Source of the DNA: Bradysia coprophila
Taxonomy: Eukaryota; Arthropoda; Insecta; Diptera; Sciaridae
Direction of reading: 5' to 3'
DNA: 64,000 nucleotides
Assembly (NCBI RefSeq): GCF_014529535.1
Contig: NW_023503493.1
Location: forward strand, 16,338,001 to 16,402,000
Position numbers and translations under genes: made by a program. Shown one piece after another: positions 43,609-57,734 of this stretch. The notes beneath the pieces are model-generated. The model worked only from the letters and a program-made list of their open reading frames with translations. It was not told where the DNA came from and did no database searches. How positions within the stretch are numbered: the first letter of the stretch is position 1; every line of letters begins with the position of its first letter.

Positions 43609-44491
43609 GCCCCGTACGAAGTCAGAGATGCAATCCCTGAAACGCCACACACATAACAAATTATTTACATGTTAACAGAAACTATCTAAGTACCATTTTT
43701 CCCAAGATATATCACTTTTATTAAAATCCAATATGGCCACCGGCAGACATTTTGTTAGGAGACCGGAAATTTTACCGACGCTTTACATTCGTTAATACCT
43801 TTCAAACAAAAAAAATCATGAAATTCGGTCAAAATTTACTCGAGATATTGACAAAATACTCCACGTTCACTGTACGGCCGAGTAGCCAGATAAGAGCTCA
43901 CTCCAAGAGACCTAGCTCACGCTCCGGAGAACATAATTTCAAACTTTTTTTTCCCTGATTGGTACGGTCAATACCTATCTAATAAAGCTAAAACAGACGA
44001 AATATGTTTAAATGTGGCCGACCTACAAGCAAAAACTGCTTGCCGCCCTATGCCTGTTTCACACCAAGGGGTCTAACTCGCGAGTCGGTCATCCGATTTC
44101 CATAGACTTTTTTTTTGTCGATCGGTATTGTAAATACCTTTTATTTGACGTATCATTTGACTTACAAGTGTAACGTTTAAATGTCCGGAGATATCTTCGA
44201 AAAACCGTAAAGCACTTATTGGGCCACAGATCGGGAGGGGTCGATCCAAAATCACTCATCTTCGAACTTAGCCTGTCTTTTGACATGACCAAACGGGAAA
44301 AATAAGAATTTTCAAAATCGGATGCGTTTTACTCAAGTTATCGTGCAGACAGACGGACAGACGGACATTTTTTTTTCACTGATTTGGCATCTCTAGACAA
44401 CTACAATAGGTTTCCCCTTACTCAGGGAGTCCAATTCGACGTGTTACAAATGTATGCGTAAACCTATAAGACCCCAGTACTTCGTACGGGT
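43609..44491. mobile_element. GCCCCGTACGAAG-family element, second copy (inverted)
   Basis: Left end GCCCCGTACGAAG, right end GTACTTCGTACGGG, so the ends are inverted. Near the right end it carries GACAGACGGACAGACGGACA, then TCCAATTCGACGTGTTACAA and CCTATAAGACCCC, which correspond in reverse to the left end of 6068-7265. The 145-bp tandem repeat is absent here; the interior is different (GAGAGACCTAGCTCACGCTC-type sequence instead). Confidence 0.75.
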
Positions 44492-45535
44492 CTAAAAACG
44501 GGTCCAATATTTTAGCCTTCCAGACCAGGGCCTATTTTAAGGGAATTAATTTTCTCACAACACATACTTTTTCGTCAAACTTCTTTCGGTTTTTATCCTT
44601 TCCAGTTAAATTGGACCCCAATTAGTCGAATAAGACTAATACAGCTAACAAAAATCTAAAAGTAAGTTTTTGGTAGAGGTCAAATTATGTGGGCAACCAA
44701 AAACTCGAAAATTTAGCTTCTTTGATTTTACGCAGGTTGTAAATCAATTTTTAAAAATTTTTAAAATCGATATTTGACACCTAGCGATGAAAACAATTTT
44801 TTGTGGACTACGCCAGTCTCGGTCCCTTACCCATCGCACACCCCTATTATGCTATCGTAGAAATTCTTTCACTATCGTCATTGTAGACTCAGATAATTCT
44901 TACTACTGCCTATTTCAAGTACAACTTTTGATTTGTGTTTGTCGGCTTTGAGAATTATACGTTTCATATGCAACAAAAATGATTTTAACAAGAACCAGTG
45001 GATATTTTTTCTACAATAAAGTTGAAATATTCTGGAATTTAATATCAAAACAAACTCCTTATTGATCCAATAACATAATATATTTATTCAATTATACAAT
45101 TCTTAGGAAATACTTTGTTCTCATTTCAGATCTTCAAAAAGGTTTAGATTGATTAAAGTTAAGCCACGAACTGAAAAACTCGTATAACTTGTTAAAATGA
45201 AAATATTTTGAAATATTTCTTTTTGTTATTGAATTAAAGTTTTTGTTAAAATTCAATGGAGCAGAGTCGTTGCCTTATTCATTGTAACAGCTGAAGCATA
45301 GGTTTGTATGACCTCCACACTGGGTTAGGAATGTGCCACTCAAATCTCGTCTGTTGTGAACAAGAGGGAAGTAAAGTTTAGAATGACTTACTTTAACTGA
45401 TTGCGTACAAACTAAGGCAAAAGGCCATAATCGTATAGAGTAAGTATTGATGTTTACGATCACCCCAGTGATACCATGAAAAATATTGTGATACTTAAAA
45501 ACCTCGTGAGTCTAATGAACTTTAGAGTTCTCATA
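44492..45535. other. AT-rich stretch, nothing recognised
   Basis: No gene, RNA or repeat I can support. Confidence 0.4.
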
Positions 45536-46578
45536 CACGGAAAATTCGAGGATTTCGATAAAGGCTGTGGAACTTATAATATAGCTGCAAGACTTATAAA
45601 AATATAGCTACTGAACGCATATTCTAAAAATGTTGGTAATTTACGTGCAATATGAGTTACACAACTATATTATGGATCACACAGCTACATTATGCACCGA
45701 CAACACATGTTATAGCTAGGATTTGCATATTGTGGCTGTGTACTCTATATCATAGCTGTGTAACGCATATTTGACGTATGAAAAATATAGCTGTGGGCTG
45801 CATATCAGAAAATGTATGGGACCATGCATTCAAGTCATCCGTGCTGATGCTCAATTGACATTAATGTTAATGGATAAAGAAAAATCGCACCAAAAACTGT
45901 TCTAAAACAGCTTAGCTGATTATAATGAGGTTTCATCATCAGGTTAATGGCAACGCCTCTTCAATAGTCAAAATCCGTAGAAACACAGACGAATGAAAAT
46001 ATCAGAAATTTCACTACATTAGAAACGAATTAATTAATTAGCCAAGTATTGCTCCTAAAAATCAAAATCGTCATTTCACAGATAATAATTGAATTGGCGA
46101 TTCTTCACACAGTTTCAATTCACTTTCTTTCAGAACCTAAAGCCATTCTCCAAGTGACAACTGACAACTCACCAAACTAAAAATGCTAAATATAAAAACT
46201 ACAGACTTGAATTAGGCTGTGTGCCGCATAATATAGCTGTAGAATTTATATTGTGGTAGCAACGCTTCGAAATAAGAACGTGTTAAAGCACAAGCAAAGT
46301 TAGCACAGCAGCAGCATAGGTGACGGTCGGATTCTCGGGTTAAGCATCAATCGGCGCGGTTAGTACTTAGATGGGTGACCGCAAAATTCATGAAAGTTTA
46401 GAAGAAAAAATTTTTATTTCTCGTGATAGATTTGAAATGCGGCTCACAGCTATACTATAAGTTGCACAGCTATTTTAACTACAGTCTTCGCAATATGCAT
46501 TTCACAGCTATATGCCAAAAAATGGGGGTGCTGCTAAGTCCACTTATAGATCTCACACGCATATTGGGATTTTCCGTG
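45536..46578. mobile_element. 1.04-kb TA-flanked element with CACGGAAAAT termini and AGCTGTG subterminal repeats
   Basis: Begins CACGGAAAATTC and ends GGATTTTCCGTG, flanked by TA at 45534-45535 and 46579-46580. Both subterminal regions hold many copies of a TATAGCTGTG-like motif (around 45580-45800 on the left and 46205-46520 on the right), in both orientations, as transposase-binding arrays often do. No transposase ORF. A 5S rRNA-derived segment sits in the right half. Confidence 0.8.
46326..46382 (+). ncRNA. 5S rRNA-derived fragment (not a functional gene)
   Basis: The stretch containing GTTAAGCATCAATCGGCGCG and continuing GGTTAGTACTTAGATGGGTG then ACCGC matches the 3' half of animal 5S rRNA. 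It covers the internal control region; the last 30 or so bases are an exact match from memory of the insect consensus. The 5' half and the 3' end with its T-run are missing, so it is a relic or a SINE-like promoter segment carried inside the transposon, not an expressed 5S gene. Confidence 0.75.
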
Positions 46579-46580
46579 TA

Positions 46581-49500
46581 TTGAACGATTGCAAGCAGAA
46601 ATATTTTGCTTTATAAAAAATTGAATCCGACGGATATTTTCAAAATCAACAAAGACATAGTGCTCTTATAGAGCTGTTGTAAAAGCGGTAATCTCCGGAA
46701 TACAGACTGGAATTGATATTTTTGTTTGAAGTTCACTGACTACTTATTATGAATCTCTGAATCATCACACAATAAAATTACTCCGGACCAAACAATACCT
46801 TACAGATTGTAAAATATTTCGAAAGTTCTCGAACACATAATATAAAAGCAAACTAAACGGCATGTATCTGTTTGACCTTCACAGTATTTACTTTGTATTT
46901 TATGGGAATAATGGCAAAATCGGGCCCGAAATTTATTTAAAAAAAAAAAAACTAAATTCGTTGTTCAATTACGTCCACATCGTCAATATTTTATTGAATC
47001 GAAGAACCGTGACTTGTTATTTTGAGAATCTATTAAATCAAAATAGATCGAATCTTGAGTTCACAAAACAATTTCAACGAAAGTACACCACGAAGCACGT
47101 CCTTCCATCGACATTGATTTTTATCAACTAAATAGATACCGCAAATAAAGAAACGTTTTAATGCTATAGAAGTAATACAAATGTACACTGGTTTTGGTAG
47201 AAACAATACATTAGACATAGACACCAACAAACGTTTTTGAGATGACAAATTATTTAAAGTTGAAATTTACCAAAGTGTGTTCTCAAAATTTTCTTTTTAC
47301 TGCAATTTTTGAGCTCAGGGTTCAGGTGTAGAATTCGTCTCCATAACTATGTATATCAAATATTTTGCAAGTTTCATGTTGTGTAGATCGGTATTTTATG
47401 GGAGACAACTGCGTCACGAACTCTGTTAGCGCTACTTCATGATCGAATTATTTGTGGAGTGTTGGAATCACTGTAGTGTGACAAGTAAATCTTCTGCAGT
47501 AGCTAGCGTTGTCTTTTATAGGCCTTGTTAAAGCAAATGTAGTGAAAAATTTCACACTTAACAAAAGAAGTAGCAGATTAACCGATAACGGTACTGTCGA
47601 AGAATAGCAGTGAATTCTATATTCCATAAAACGTTTTTCTTTATTACGTAGCAACGACCAACACAATTAATTTCCCATCCAATTCATATTTGTTTTGTGT
47701 GAACACCATATGGTTCGCATGAAAACTTATCGGATTGGTGTGAACTGTGTGAACAATTAATTTTATGGTATGGAACACCACAAAGTAATAAAAATGAAGG
47801 CATCATTGCCGAAATAGCAGATTCAATCGATATGACACAATCATGTATTGCATATTAACTATTGAATGGAGAATATAAAAACTCCCCAAATGAAAATCGT
47901 TTTACGAAACCAGATACATGGCGAAATGTATATAGCTGCCGATATATACGTTTCGCATTATGTGGCATTTTCGTTAGAAGCTTTATTGTGTTTACTGTAC
48001 GTATTAATATAGGAACAACAACACAAAAAAAAACTTTCAGGATTAAAGGGACATTCCAAGCATTTTCTTATTTTGATTTGATCTGGAAATAGAGATACCG
48101 ACCTTCTGTTTTGATGCACGACGTATCAATTATTTTCTTTATACTTTTAATTGAAAAGTTCTCTTCCAACTGGTGGAAATGTTGAAAGAAAATTGTAGCT
48201 GCTAGATTCTAAAAGAACAGGTTGAGACATTCACGAAGGTGACTGACAGCAAACATTTTATTGTTCACTGCACAAAACGTTCCCTTCTACGTCGATGGAG
48301 AAAATTTTGGTGCCTGAGTAGATTTAAATTTCAATAGCGATGGATGCATCCATATCTATGTCGGAACACAATACTGGCTTCGCCACATCCATCAGATCAA
48401 TAAATCTAACACAAAAACGTGACATTCACTCCTTTGGATATGTAAATAACTATATTACATGTACTGGGCCTCATCTCGTTGGTCATATTGGAAATAACAG
48501 AAACAGAACTTCCAAGTGCATATTCATGTGATAGAATTACATTTTCATCATCCATCTTATCAACCACCATGTAATATATATATATATATTCAAATGGTCG
48601 TATTACCTACCTGAGAACATTATTGCTATTATATTGGCATTAACAATTTAAAATGATTCCATTATACGGTTTTGGAATATTGTTGCGATACAATGGCCAA
48701 ACATATCCATGAATGTAATACTAAATTGCATTTTGGTTTAATATTTGATAACCTGGAAATAGAACCAATCTCATCTCAGGTTCAAATGAAATTTTATCAT
48801 TTCTTCGCGTCTAATTGGATCAAAACTTCTATAGAAAATATATTTTCATAAATTGAAATTTGTGGCTTAATATATTAAAACAAAAAATAGATAAACGGTA
48901 CTGGCGCTAGACAACCGGTTCCGAGAATAGTTCATTGAATCTGTACGACTTACAACATTTTAAAATGAATGCATTTTTGATTGAATGGTCCAATTTCCTT
49001 CAATCAGAAATTTACTCAACATTTTCTTTATTCATAAAACCAATTGTTTCCAATGAAATTCCCATTCAATCACCGACATCGTTTTCATAGACCTTGGCTG
49101 AAGCATATTATTCTTCTTATTTTTGCTATGTAAGTCATTCCGAAAACAAAAACATTTTACAAATTGCTACAATAAAAGAGAGCCATTAAGTTGTAGCCGA
49201 ACTGTAGTTAAGGATCATAAGCAAACGATTGCCCATTTAATATTGTTATAGCTTTCAGTGATAATGGTTTGATGGTTGTATATTGGATATACGTTAACCG
49301 AGATAAAAACACTTCAATGCATCGAAAAAGGAGATTGCTTGCACCTTGCTAGGTTGGAGTTTTCATTGTAATGCATAGAAGATGTCTTACAACTGCATGT
49401 ACGATTCGATTCTAAATGTGTTACTGGTGTTGCAACGTACAGATATGGGGAAATTGAAATTCAGTTGAATATGTCTCGTCGTAATTCGCGTTATCTGTTA

Positions 49501-52500
49501 TCGACAACGCCGGCGAAAATAATTGATGTGTTCTGGTCACATCTCTTATAAAGAAGTAAAAGATTAAAGATTTGTCATCAAGCCCCAAAAGAAGACGGTG
49601 TATAAGGGTAAGCTTTATTTGCCAGAAGGTAATATGGAACTTAACGGAGCGATTCTTTTTGCCGTTTTCATTGTTTTATATAATCCCAGGTGTGACCACG
49701 GAATAACATGATTAAAACCCTTTACTAACGGGCGTTTAGTCATCCTGTTAATAACATTGATGACCAAAATAAGCGATAAGCTCATGGATGTGCTTTTATT
49801 ATTATAGAAAAGTGAATGTAAAAAGTAATAAAGCGAATGATTTTGCATCAAGAGATAACAGGTCCTGTTAAACAGGAGAACTAACACATTCTATTATTGT
49901 ACCGTAATATACCATCGTTAAGTAACTTTAAAACCATTGCTTAATCCGCTGGTTTTACCACCATTTTTCTCACTGGGATAGAAAGTGCCTTTTTGCGTTT
50001 ACTGCCCCAACAATTTGCGTAGCCCACAATGCCCACATAATTGTATATATAAGACCTTAGGTACATGTCCGTCCAGTGTTCATATATTATACGTTTGGCA
50101 CTTAGACCTCGTTAATAATAAAAAATCGAAGTTTCAAGTGAAAAACCATTTCTCTAATTAAAAATATGGCAATGCATGTCGGGCTTGTTTCACTTAATCA
50201 ATATTTAATGGTCTTCTTGTACCCCGAACAAAAGAATCTAATTCATTTCTTACTTTCAATTGCAAAATATAGGTATGGTAGCTACTTACTGCTATGCGGA
50301 AATGTTTGAATTAAAAACTCTGATGAAAAACCAATGTTTAAAAAAAGTTTATTTCCAGTTTTCGTACATTAAAACAACACTCCTTTTGACATCTCTGAGT
50401 TTTTGCTAAGTCATAAAGCTGTATAAATGTTTACGTTTCAAGAACTTTCAGAAGTTTATACCAAAACGACTTACGTTAGGTAAATAAAAGTTTCACTGTT
50501 TTTCTGATCTGATGCATTTGATTATTTATCGTGTCGTTGCTATTTAAAAAGAAATTCCCGCAAATGGGGTTATTCATTCAAACAACTGAATGGGACGGTG
50601 TTGAAAATTTTGTATAAATGTTAAAATTCTCGTGGAAATAATGATACCATTGTCAAATAGGAACATTGGATACGTTCGTAATTATTAAACGAAAAATTCA
50701 AAGAACCACCTGTAGAATTACTACTCGCTCTGATAAAACCGTTTCGCAATTTAATGATGCCTCAAACAACCTAGCGCATGATTTTAATAAAATTATCAAA
50801 TTTCGGTTTCGAGTAAAATCAATTTATATTGACACTGGTCATGGAAGTAGAAGTGGTCCTATAGTGACCGAGGGATATATAACCATTTACTCTGAACAAA
50901 CTTTGTTTGCTTAGGTGTGCGAAGTTTTGATTAAAGGGTTCGGTTCGATTTGGGTTTGGTTGGTGGGCTGTACAAAGAAAATAAACAGTGCGAAACTGTA
51001 AATCATCTGCAATAAAGGCTACATGTCCCGAGTGTAAAAATTAACATTCGGATGGATCAATTCGTCAATGGTTTGGGTTGGAATATCATATAAGAATTTA
51101 AAGGTAGAAATTCTATATCGAAAAACAGGTTGCTGGTACTGGCACTTTTGACCATTGTTTCGTACTGCAGTTCAAAAATACAATGTCTCACCAGGTCATG
51201 AAGAGTGGTACTTGATAAAATGCTCGAACGAAACTATACCAATTTGCACACGAAATAGTCTAGCGAATCATAATCGAAATAAAATTTCGATTAATCGTTA
51301 ACCTTCCAGAGTTGTGACGGGTCTGTATTGAATCATTACACAACTGAAACGGAGTTTTGACTTTTCAGTCTCATACGTATGTGAAGTTCACTTAATTTCA
51401 AATACGTTATACTACAAAAAAACCAAAAGTTGCTGGTCTTACAGTTTCAATCAAAACTGTTTTCCGTTCTTTTCCAAACCTGATATATAGTTCCGATACC
51501 TACGTGTCTATAGCTGCAAAATGTCACTCATTACATGCGTTTTAATGCAGCGCGTTGTAGGTGAGTCTTGTGACTGTTTTAGTTAGAACACTTCAACTAT
51601 TTCCGGAAAGAATCAATTATATTCCTTTGGTCGTACTTGGTTTTACAAACAGAACGCATTTTTTTTAAAACATTAAATAATAAATCAAATCACTTGCATG
51701 ATATTATATGTATGTTTATAAATACAAGAAAAAAAGTTTATTTAAATAATAATCGATTCAGAGGTCAAGAGTTAAGTGCCGAACCTTTAAGAACACAATT
51801 TATTTGCAAAATCATTTTATTGAGTTACCTTGCATATTTTATAAAATGGATATAAAAATATAATTCATCGGCCGTTTATATACGTATGGAAAGCATATAA
51901 TTTCTGCGTTCCAAAAAAAGTATCATAATACTTCAATCTATCTCTCTGTTTGTGCACTATACTCCAGAGAGGTCTCGACATATAAAATACAATTCATAAA
52001 GTCGTTATTTAATTCGAAATATATTTACATTTTTCATAGTATAAAGAAAATTCAAACAAAACGAGGAAAGAAAAGAAATGTTTTTTTTTTTTAATAATTG
52101 AGATATAACTCAATAAATGCAAACCTAATTTTTGCATTCTCATTCATTTCGATTCTCTACACATTGTATATTGTATGTCTACCTACTACATTCTATATCC
52201 AATACAAAACCATTATATTCGGTTCGCTGAATAAGACATACTGTGTAATTATTTTTAAACATAAAAAAATGATTAATTAATTTATTTTTTGTTTATTTCT
52301 TTCTTATTTTTAGCATAATGTCTTCAATAATAATAATAAAAAAAAATATTCTAAAAACGAGCCCATTCAGTTATAATTCATAAATTTTGTGCACACAGTC
52401 TATTTGTAATGTAAAGTGGTTTATATAGTATATCCTGAGCCTATAACAGAATTTTAATAATAATGTTTTCTTTTTTCTGGCGAAAAGAGGTTGGTTTTTT

Positions 52501-53220
52501 GTATGTTACTATATTTATGTATACACTTTTGCATTCAGCCACACAGCAAACATTTATTATTTAAAGCAAAAGTTCAAACAACAATTTATAACAATTTTCA
52601 TAAAAGGGGATGATAATGCAAATTGAATGAATTTTCGCTTTTGAATGTCGTACCATCCATTCGCAACAACAAAAATTATTGTTGTTAACATCGCATACAA
52701 TTGTTTCGTTAAGTGTTTTTATCTTCGATGTGAATGCGTTAAAAGTTTTAGATTTTTTTTCTTCAGAAAAGATGATATAAGACAAGGTTTACTGGAGTGT
52801 GAACATCTAATTTAAAGAATCACTCAAGAAATGTAGCTTCTGTTACGTATTATAATAATGCAAATTGATAAACTACTTTTTTTACATCTGACAAAAAATG
52901 CAAATACCTGCAGCTGTAGGAGGGTTAATTCACTTTTTAAAGAAACCGTTAATTTTTTAGGCATATCGTACAAAAAAGTACAGCGAATCATAATCGGAAT
53001 GCAATTCCAATTCATCACAATTCATCCGTGCAGACTCGTGGTGGTCTGTGGTTGAGCCACCACAAAAGCTAAACAAAGTTTTGGGTTTTTGTGTCTCATA
53101 CGATGTGAACTTAGGAACGTTTTTTGAAATTTTCATAAGCCGCACATGTATGTGACGACGGTGGCTTAATCCACGCAATTAGTGGTGGCAACAGCTGGAT
53201 ATTGAACTTTTTTCTGTGAG
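46581..53220. other. 6.6-kb AT-rich stretch, no gene recognised
   Basis: Short frames (for example 46862-47131 and 50666-50914) have no family motifs. AAAGAACAGGTTGAGACATT at 48219 belongs to the dispersed family seen near 12.7 and 13.7 kb. 51254-51395 and 52979-53120 are diverged copies of one another (shared GCGAATCATAATCG and TCTCATACG strings). A (TA)n run lies near 48574-48590. Confidence 0.45.
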
Positions 53221-54299
53221 GTGTTTTTTGTAGAGGATTGAAAGTAGAGGATTTGGCATTGCCAGCATATTTGTCTTCTGTATATTCATCATCCGATCTG
53301 TCAGGCAAATTACTTGAAAAATTTAATTTACGAATAATAAATGACAACATTTTACGTTTGATGGAGGATATTCCTCAAGATTTTATTCCAGATAATGATG
53401 CCCACAAGAAAGTGCAAAAGAATTGGGACCTACCGAGGATCAAAAGTAAATTTTCGGAAATGTTTGCTTCTAGTGAGCCAACTGCTCGTGCTCGACTGCT
53501 TGCGTCATCTAATAAAGAATCTTCAAAGTGGCTACAAGTAGTTCCATCGAGTCAGTAAGGCTTATTATTAGATAACAATTCTGCACGAATTGCTGTTGGT
53601 CTTCGACTAGGTTGTCAATTATGCGAAGAACATAAATGTCTTTGTGGTAAAAACGTTAAGAAGGATGGCTTACATGGTTTATCTTGCAATAAAAGCGGAG
53701 GATGGATTCCTGGACATGATGAAGTTAACAAAATCTTTTCTCATGCATTTTCTTCTGCAGGGTTTCCGAATTTAGTACAGCCTCCGGGAATTTCTAGAGA
53801 TGACGGGAAAAGACCGGATGGTATGACTCTAATTCCATGGAGTCACGGTAGACCTATTTTGTGGGATGTAACCATTAGAGATACCCTAGCCCCTTCTTAT
53901 GTTAATCAGTCATCCAAAAAAGCTGGTTCGATTGCTGATAATGCCGAAAGATCTAAGCACAATCATTACATTTGTTTAAAAGATAATTATTTATTCACAC
54001 CTATTGCTTTTGAATCGCTAGGTAGCATGGGTCCTGAGACAAATACATTTATAAAGAAATTGGGATCATTGATGCAAAAGGCTTCTGAGGAACCGCGCTC
54101 TATGGACTACCTGCTACAGAAGGTTTCCATTGCGATTCAACGAAGAAATTCTAGTTGCATTTTAGGGACCTTGGGACGTAATAGAATTGATGATTTTTAT
54201 TTATTGTAAATATTTGTTTGTTGAAAAGATCGTTTTTTTACTGGTTGCACTTTGCAGCCTTTTTTTCGCTTTTAATAAAGAATAAATTATAAAAAAAAA
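53221..54299 (+). mobile_element. Second 5'-truncated retrotransposon copy
   Basis: Homologous at the protein level to the element at 7681-9146, in the opposite orientation. It is truncated at the left within the same region of the ORF, and ends with a short 3' sequence containing AATAAA (54274-54279) and a poly(A) run at 54291-54298. Confidence 0.75.
53238..54209 (+). pseudogene. Retrotransposon ORF C-terminus with one nonsense mutation
   Basis: Reads in one frame across 324 codons with a single in-frame TAA at 53556-53558, where the other copy has Leu (SSNLGLLLDNN against SSQ-stop-GLLLDNN). Before it: DLALPAYLSSVYSSSDLSGK. After it: the Cys/His cluster CQLCEEHKCLCGK and LHGLSCNKSGGWIPGHDE, then KRPDGMTLIPWSHGRPILWD, which keeps the P-D of a PD-(D/E)XK-like core. 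The end is NRIDDFYLL. Roughly two thirds of residues match the copy at 8-9 kb, so they represent old or separate subfamilies. Upstream of 53238 the frame continues only to RG(L) before similarity is lost. Confidence 0.8.
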
Positions 54300-54642
54300 T
54301 TCTCCCCTTTGTTCATATATGTTAGTTTTTTGTTTTGATGATTTTGTATGAGAATGAAAACTAAAAGTGTGATATTTCTGTTAGGACAGCTGTTTACTTC
54401 TATTTTTTTGGTCCAAAATGTTTAAAAAGGTTATTAGAATCGAGCATTAACGGAATAATAAAATGAAAAAAATAATTTTACACAAACTCCGATTGTCAGT
54501 CGATTCTAATCAAACATTTTGGACCAAAAAAAAAGAAGAAGAAGTAAACGGCTTTCCTAACAGAAATATCACACTTTTAGTTTTCAGTCTCATACAAAAT
54601 CATCAAATCAAAAAACTGACATATATGAACAAAGGAGAGAAA
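54300..54642. mobile_element. 343-bp MITE with about 140-bp arms
   Basis: Left arm 54300-54443 and right arm 54499-54642 are reverse complements with modest divergence (CCCTTTGTTCATATATG ... GTGTGATATTTCTGTTAGGA ... GGTCCAAAATGTTT). It starts right at the poly(A) end of the retrotransposon. The loop is about 55 bases. Confidence 0.85.
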
Positions 54643-55045
54643 AGCTCAATCTGGCGTAAGCTGTTGCCGCACTAATGGCGTGGATTCTTTTATAGATACG
54701 AAGTGCAATGTTGAAATTTGTTGAAATTATTAAACCAAAAGATGAACGTCCTTCCAGCTTTACTTTTGGATCTATTTTGTATGATAGCGATAACCATAGA
54801 TACTGATAACGCAGTTGTCGGTGGGCGATAGATTTGGCAAGAAAACGGACTAAAATAGAGCTATGTCAATGTTTGACTATAAAACAAGTCAAATGTCTTT
54901 GGTATCAACTCTTATAGACAGCGACGATAAAAATAAGCGACTAGCTCTTGCAATCACGTTCTTTTTTAGTAAAGTATTTGCTAAAAGATTTCGTTTTAAT
55001 TTGTCACAAGGACTGAGGTCAAAACCATTGACAGTAGCAGTAGTA

Positions 55046-55426
55046 GTAGACACACCCTTCCTCAACAAAAAAGAAGTTTTCCGAAATGCACCCAAAAACT
55101 AAGAACGCAAATCGATTCAGGGACCCATTGAGAGTTCAGAACAGCATTCAGTAAAATCGGACCATTACATCTCCATCCCCATACAAAATTTTTAGTTTCA
55201 TGAAATTTCATACACCTCTCTGGAACCGTTTTGTCACAAAAAAAAAAGAGTGAACATATTTTGATCGAAGTTCATTTTTATCTTATTGTCAGAGGGCATA
55301 CCTTTCTAACGATACCCCACTCAATGTATTCCATGTAAGAAAAATCACTTTGTTGACGATGTGCGTTCTTAGTTTTTGGGTGCATTTCGGAAAAACTTCT
55401 TTTTTGTTGAGGAGGGGCGTGTAGAC
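55046..55426. mobile_element. 381-bp inverted-repeat element with about 66-bp arms
   Basis: TCCTCAACAAAAAAGAAGTT then CCGAAATGCACCCAAAAACT then AAGAACGCA (55046-55111) is returned in reverse complement at 55357-55426 with few differences; the spacer of about 245 bases is non-coding. Confidence 0.85.
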
Positions 55427-57734
55427 GGGAATCAGCGAATTAGGTCGACCTTATAGTATAATGTCAGTGTTCATTCGATATCACCCTAATCGGATCTCCA
55501 AACTTGCCTTCAAAGAATAATTTTCACCACGAGAGGACCAATTCTATTTCATTATAAAATATGCTTTCGTAAGCGAATCAAATTTCCATATCCATCACCA
55601 TTTCCAACATTAATACTCTTTCGCAGCGTGTTTCATTCAAAAAGTGAGCTGATGCACATGAATTATCGCCTATTTTTTACACATGCATTTTTAATGAAAT
55701 CCTTAGGCTATATGCTATCTCGCCGTGCAAGTTGTTCAGTGTATTAATGTTGCGAATCATTTGAGTTTTTATTTTTTACATGACTCGATGATGCTACCAA
55801 AACAACATTGTTAATCTGATATTCATGACATTCTTTCAGCGTGGAAGAAGACAACCTTGATGTTTCTAATGATCAAAGTTTTGTTATTTTTACTCGAGAT
55901 TCAGAGATGTTTTTTTGGATCAATACAAGAGAGAAAGTTTCTGTGTTTTTCTTTATTAGACTTGTTAATTTTGGTTCAAAAAAGGTTATATAACTTTGCT
56001 GACTACTATAAGTAATGTAGTAATTTAAAAAGTCGATTCATCAAAAATCCATTCCAAACGAATATGTCATAAATTGTCAACATATATAGCCAATGTGCTA
56101 TATAAGTATAATATGTTTGTGTGTGATAAAAAGAACGTCCCATATCCAATAAAATAAATGAAAAAAGAAAATACGAAAATCTCTACACATTATCTCTAGA
56201 TCATATTTTTCCACTTTATGATAATCGAATGCAGCAAAGCTATTTGTCCAACAATTTATAACTTTTTCTGGCAACGGCAAAGCCTTGTTATAATACTGTG
56301 TGATATACCAAGGGTACAATTTTCTGGATTCCTTCAGGGTTAAAATAAAATGAAACATATTTTCTTTGTGTTATACGCTTTTGTTTTTCACATCAGAGAA
56401 ACTGTACACAGCACACACTCGGAAACATTCTTTCGACTGTGTAGCTATAGCCATGGACTTGCCAACTTATCAACGCTTTTGTGTGAGACTTTATTTTCAT
56501 TTTTTTTTTTCATGAAACAACATTTTCCGTTGAATGAGAAAAGTGATTTTTAGATTTGAACAAAGTCAACCTGGGATCAACTGTTGTGTCCGTATTCAGG
56601 CTGCATAACTATGTTAAAGAGAAGCAGGCAATTACATTTGAGTCGGACCCTTAGGATCATCAAAATGGTTCTGGTTAAATACCAAAATAACATCATGTCT
56701 ATATAAATCAACATGCAATCACACCAAAAGCAGGTTATTATCTCATTATTAACACTTTTGTAACGCCAAACATTTTGCTAATAAATCCCGTTTAACATGT
56801 ACCACACTCCATATGAAAAAGAAAACAAAACACGTAAAATTTATGTCGATACTATTAATCAGACGTAAAGTCTTTTATCGGCACAATTTATCTAAACACA
56901 TCACGGGGGAAAAAAACGAACATAATAACAAGCCATTAAATATGTCGACTATATTTAGCAGTGTGGAGAAAATATATATGTGGATTGAAAATTACGTTCA
57001 GTAACGCCCTATTCTTTGATGAGATATTTTGATGAGACGATTTAAATTTTAATGAACAATCTATGACACTTTGTATTATGAGGAAATGTTTGATGTCGTT
57101 ATAAATAGAGTAAAAGCAGAGTTTGCATAAATAGGGTGGAATGTTGGAGCCAAGCGTTTTAAAATGATTAAAAAATTCCAAACCAATATCACGTTGACCG
57201 ATGGACAAATAGAGATGAACACAGTTGTAATACCAGTTATTTTTCGAACCATTTTAAACGTTAAAAAGATCTAAAATAACCAAGAGATTCGTTTCGTCTA
57301 GGTTAGAACTTAATTAATTATGACCTTCATTGTGCACAATGAGGAAAATGAATTGAATTTCCATTCCTTTTGATTCAGTTATGCAAATTAAATCAAATTA
57401 TCATCAACTTTAGAACAATAATCCGCACTACCGTCTTAACATACGATACGATGTCCATCGCATTTTGAAAAGGTAAGAATATCACCAGTAGATCACAATC
57501 AAATTTGAAGTATTTCAAATACTCTCTCTGGGGTGAGAGAGCGTTGGAATTTTTGATAGATCGATTGAAAATCTCTTACTGCATTAGTTTAAACAAAGAA
57601 CACATGAGAGAACGCAATTTAAGAGGTATAAATAAATCCGGACTAATGTCCCCTGGACAAAATAACACTGGAGAAAATAACCCGGACAAAATTACACCGG
57701 ACAGAATAACTCCCAAATAAAAAAACGATTAACT
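55427..57734. other. AT-rich stretch, no gene recognised
   Basis: Short frames only. Just before the satellite, 57650-57718 contains a degenerate repeat of GGACAAAATAAC/CCGGACAGAATAAC with a period of about 17-18 bases. Confidence 0.45.

Noticed and set aside
46326..46382. Functional 5S rRNA gene
   Set aside because: Only the 3' half without its end or terminator is present, and it lies inside a transposon.
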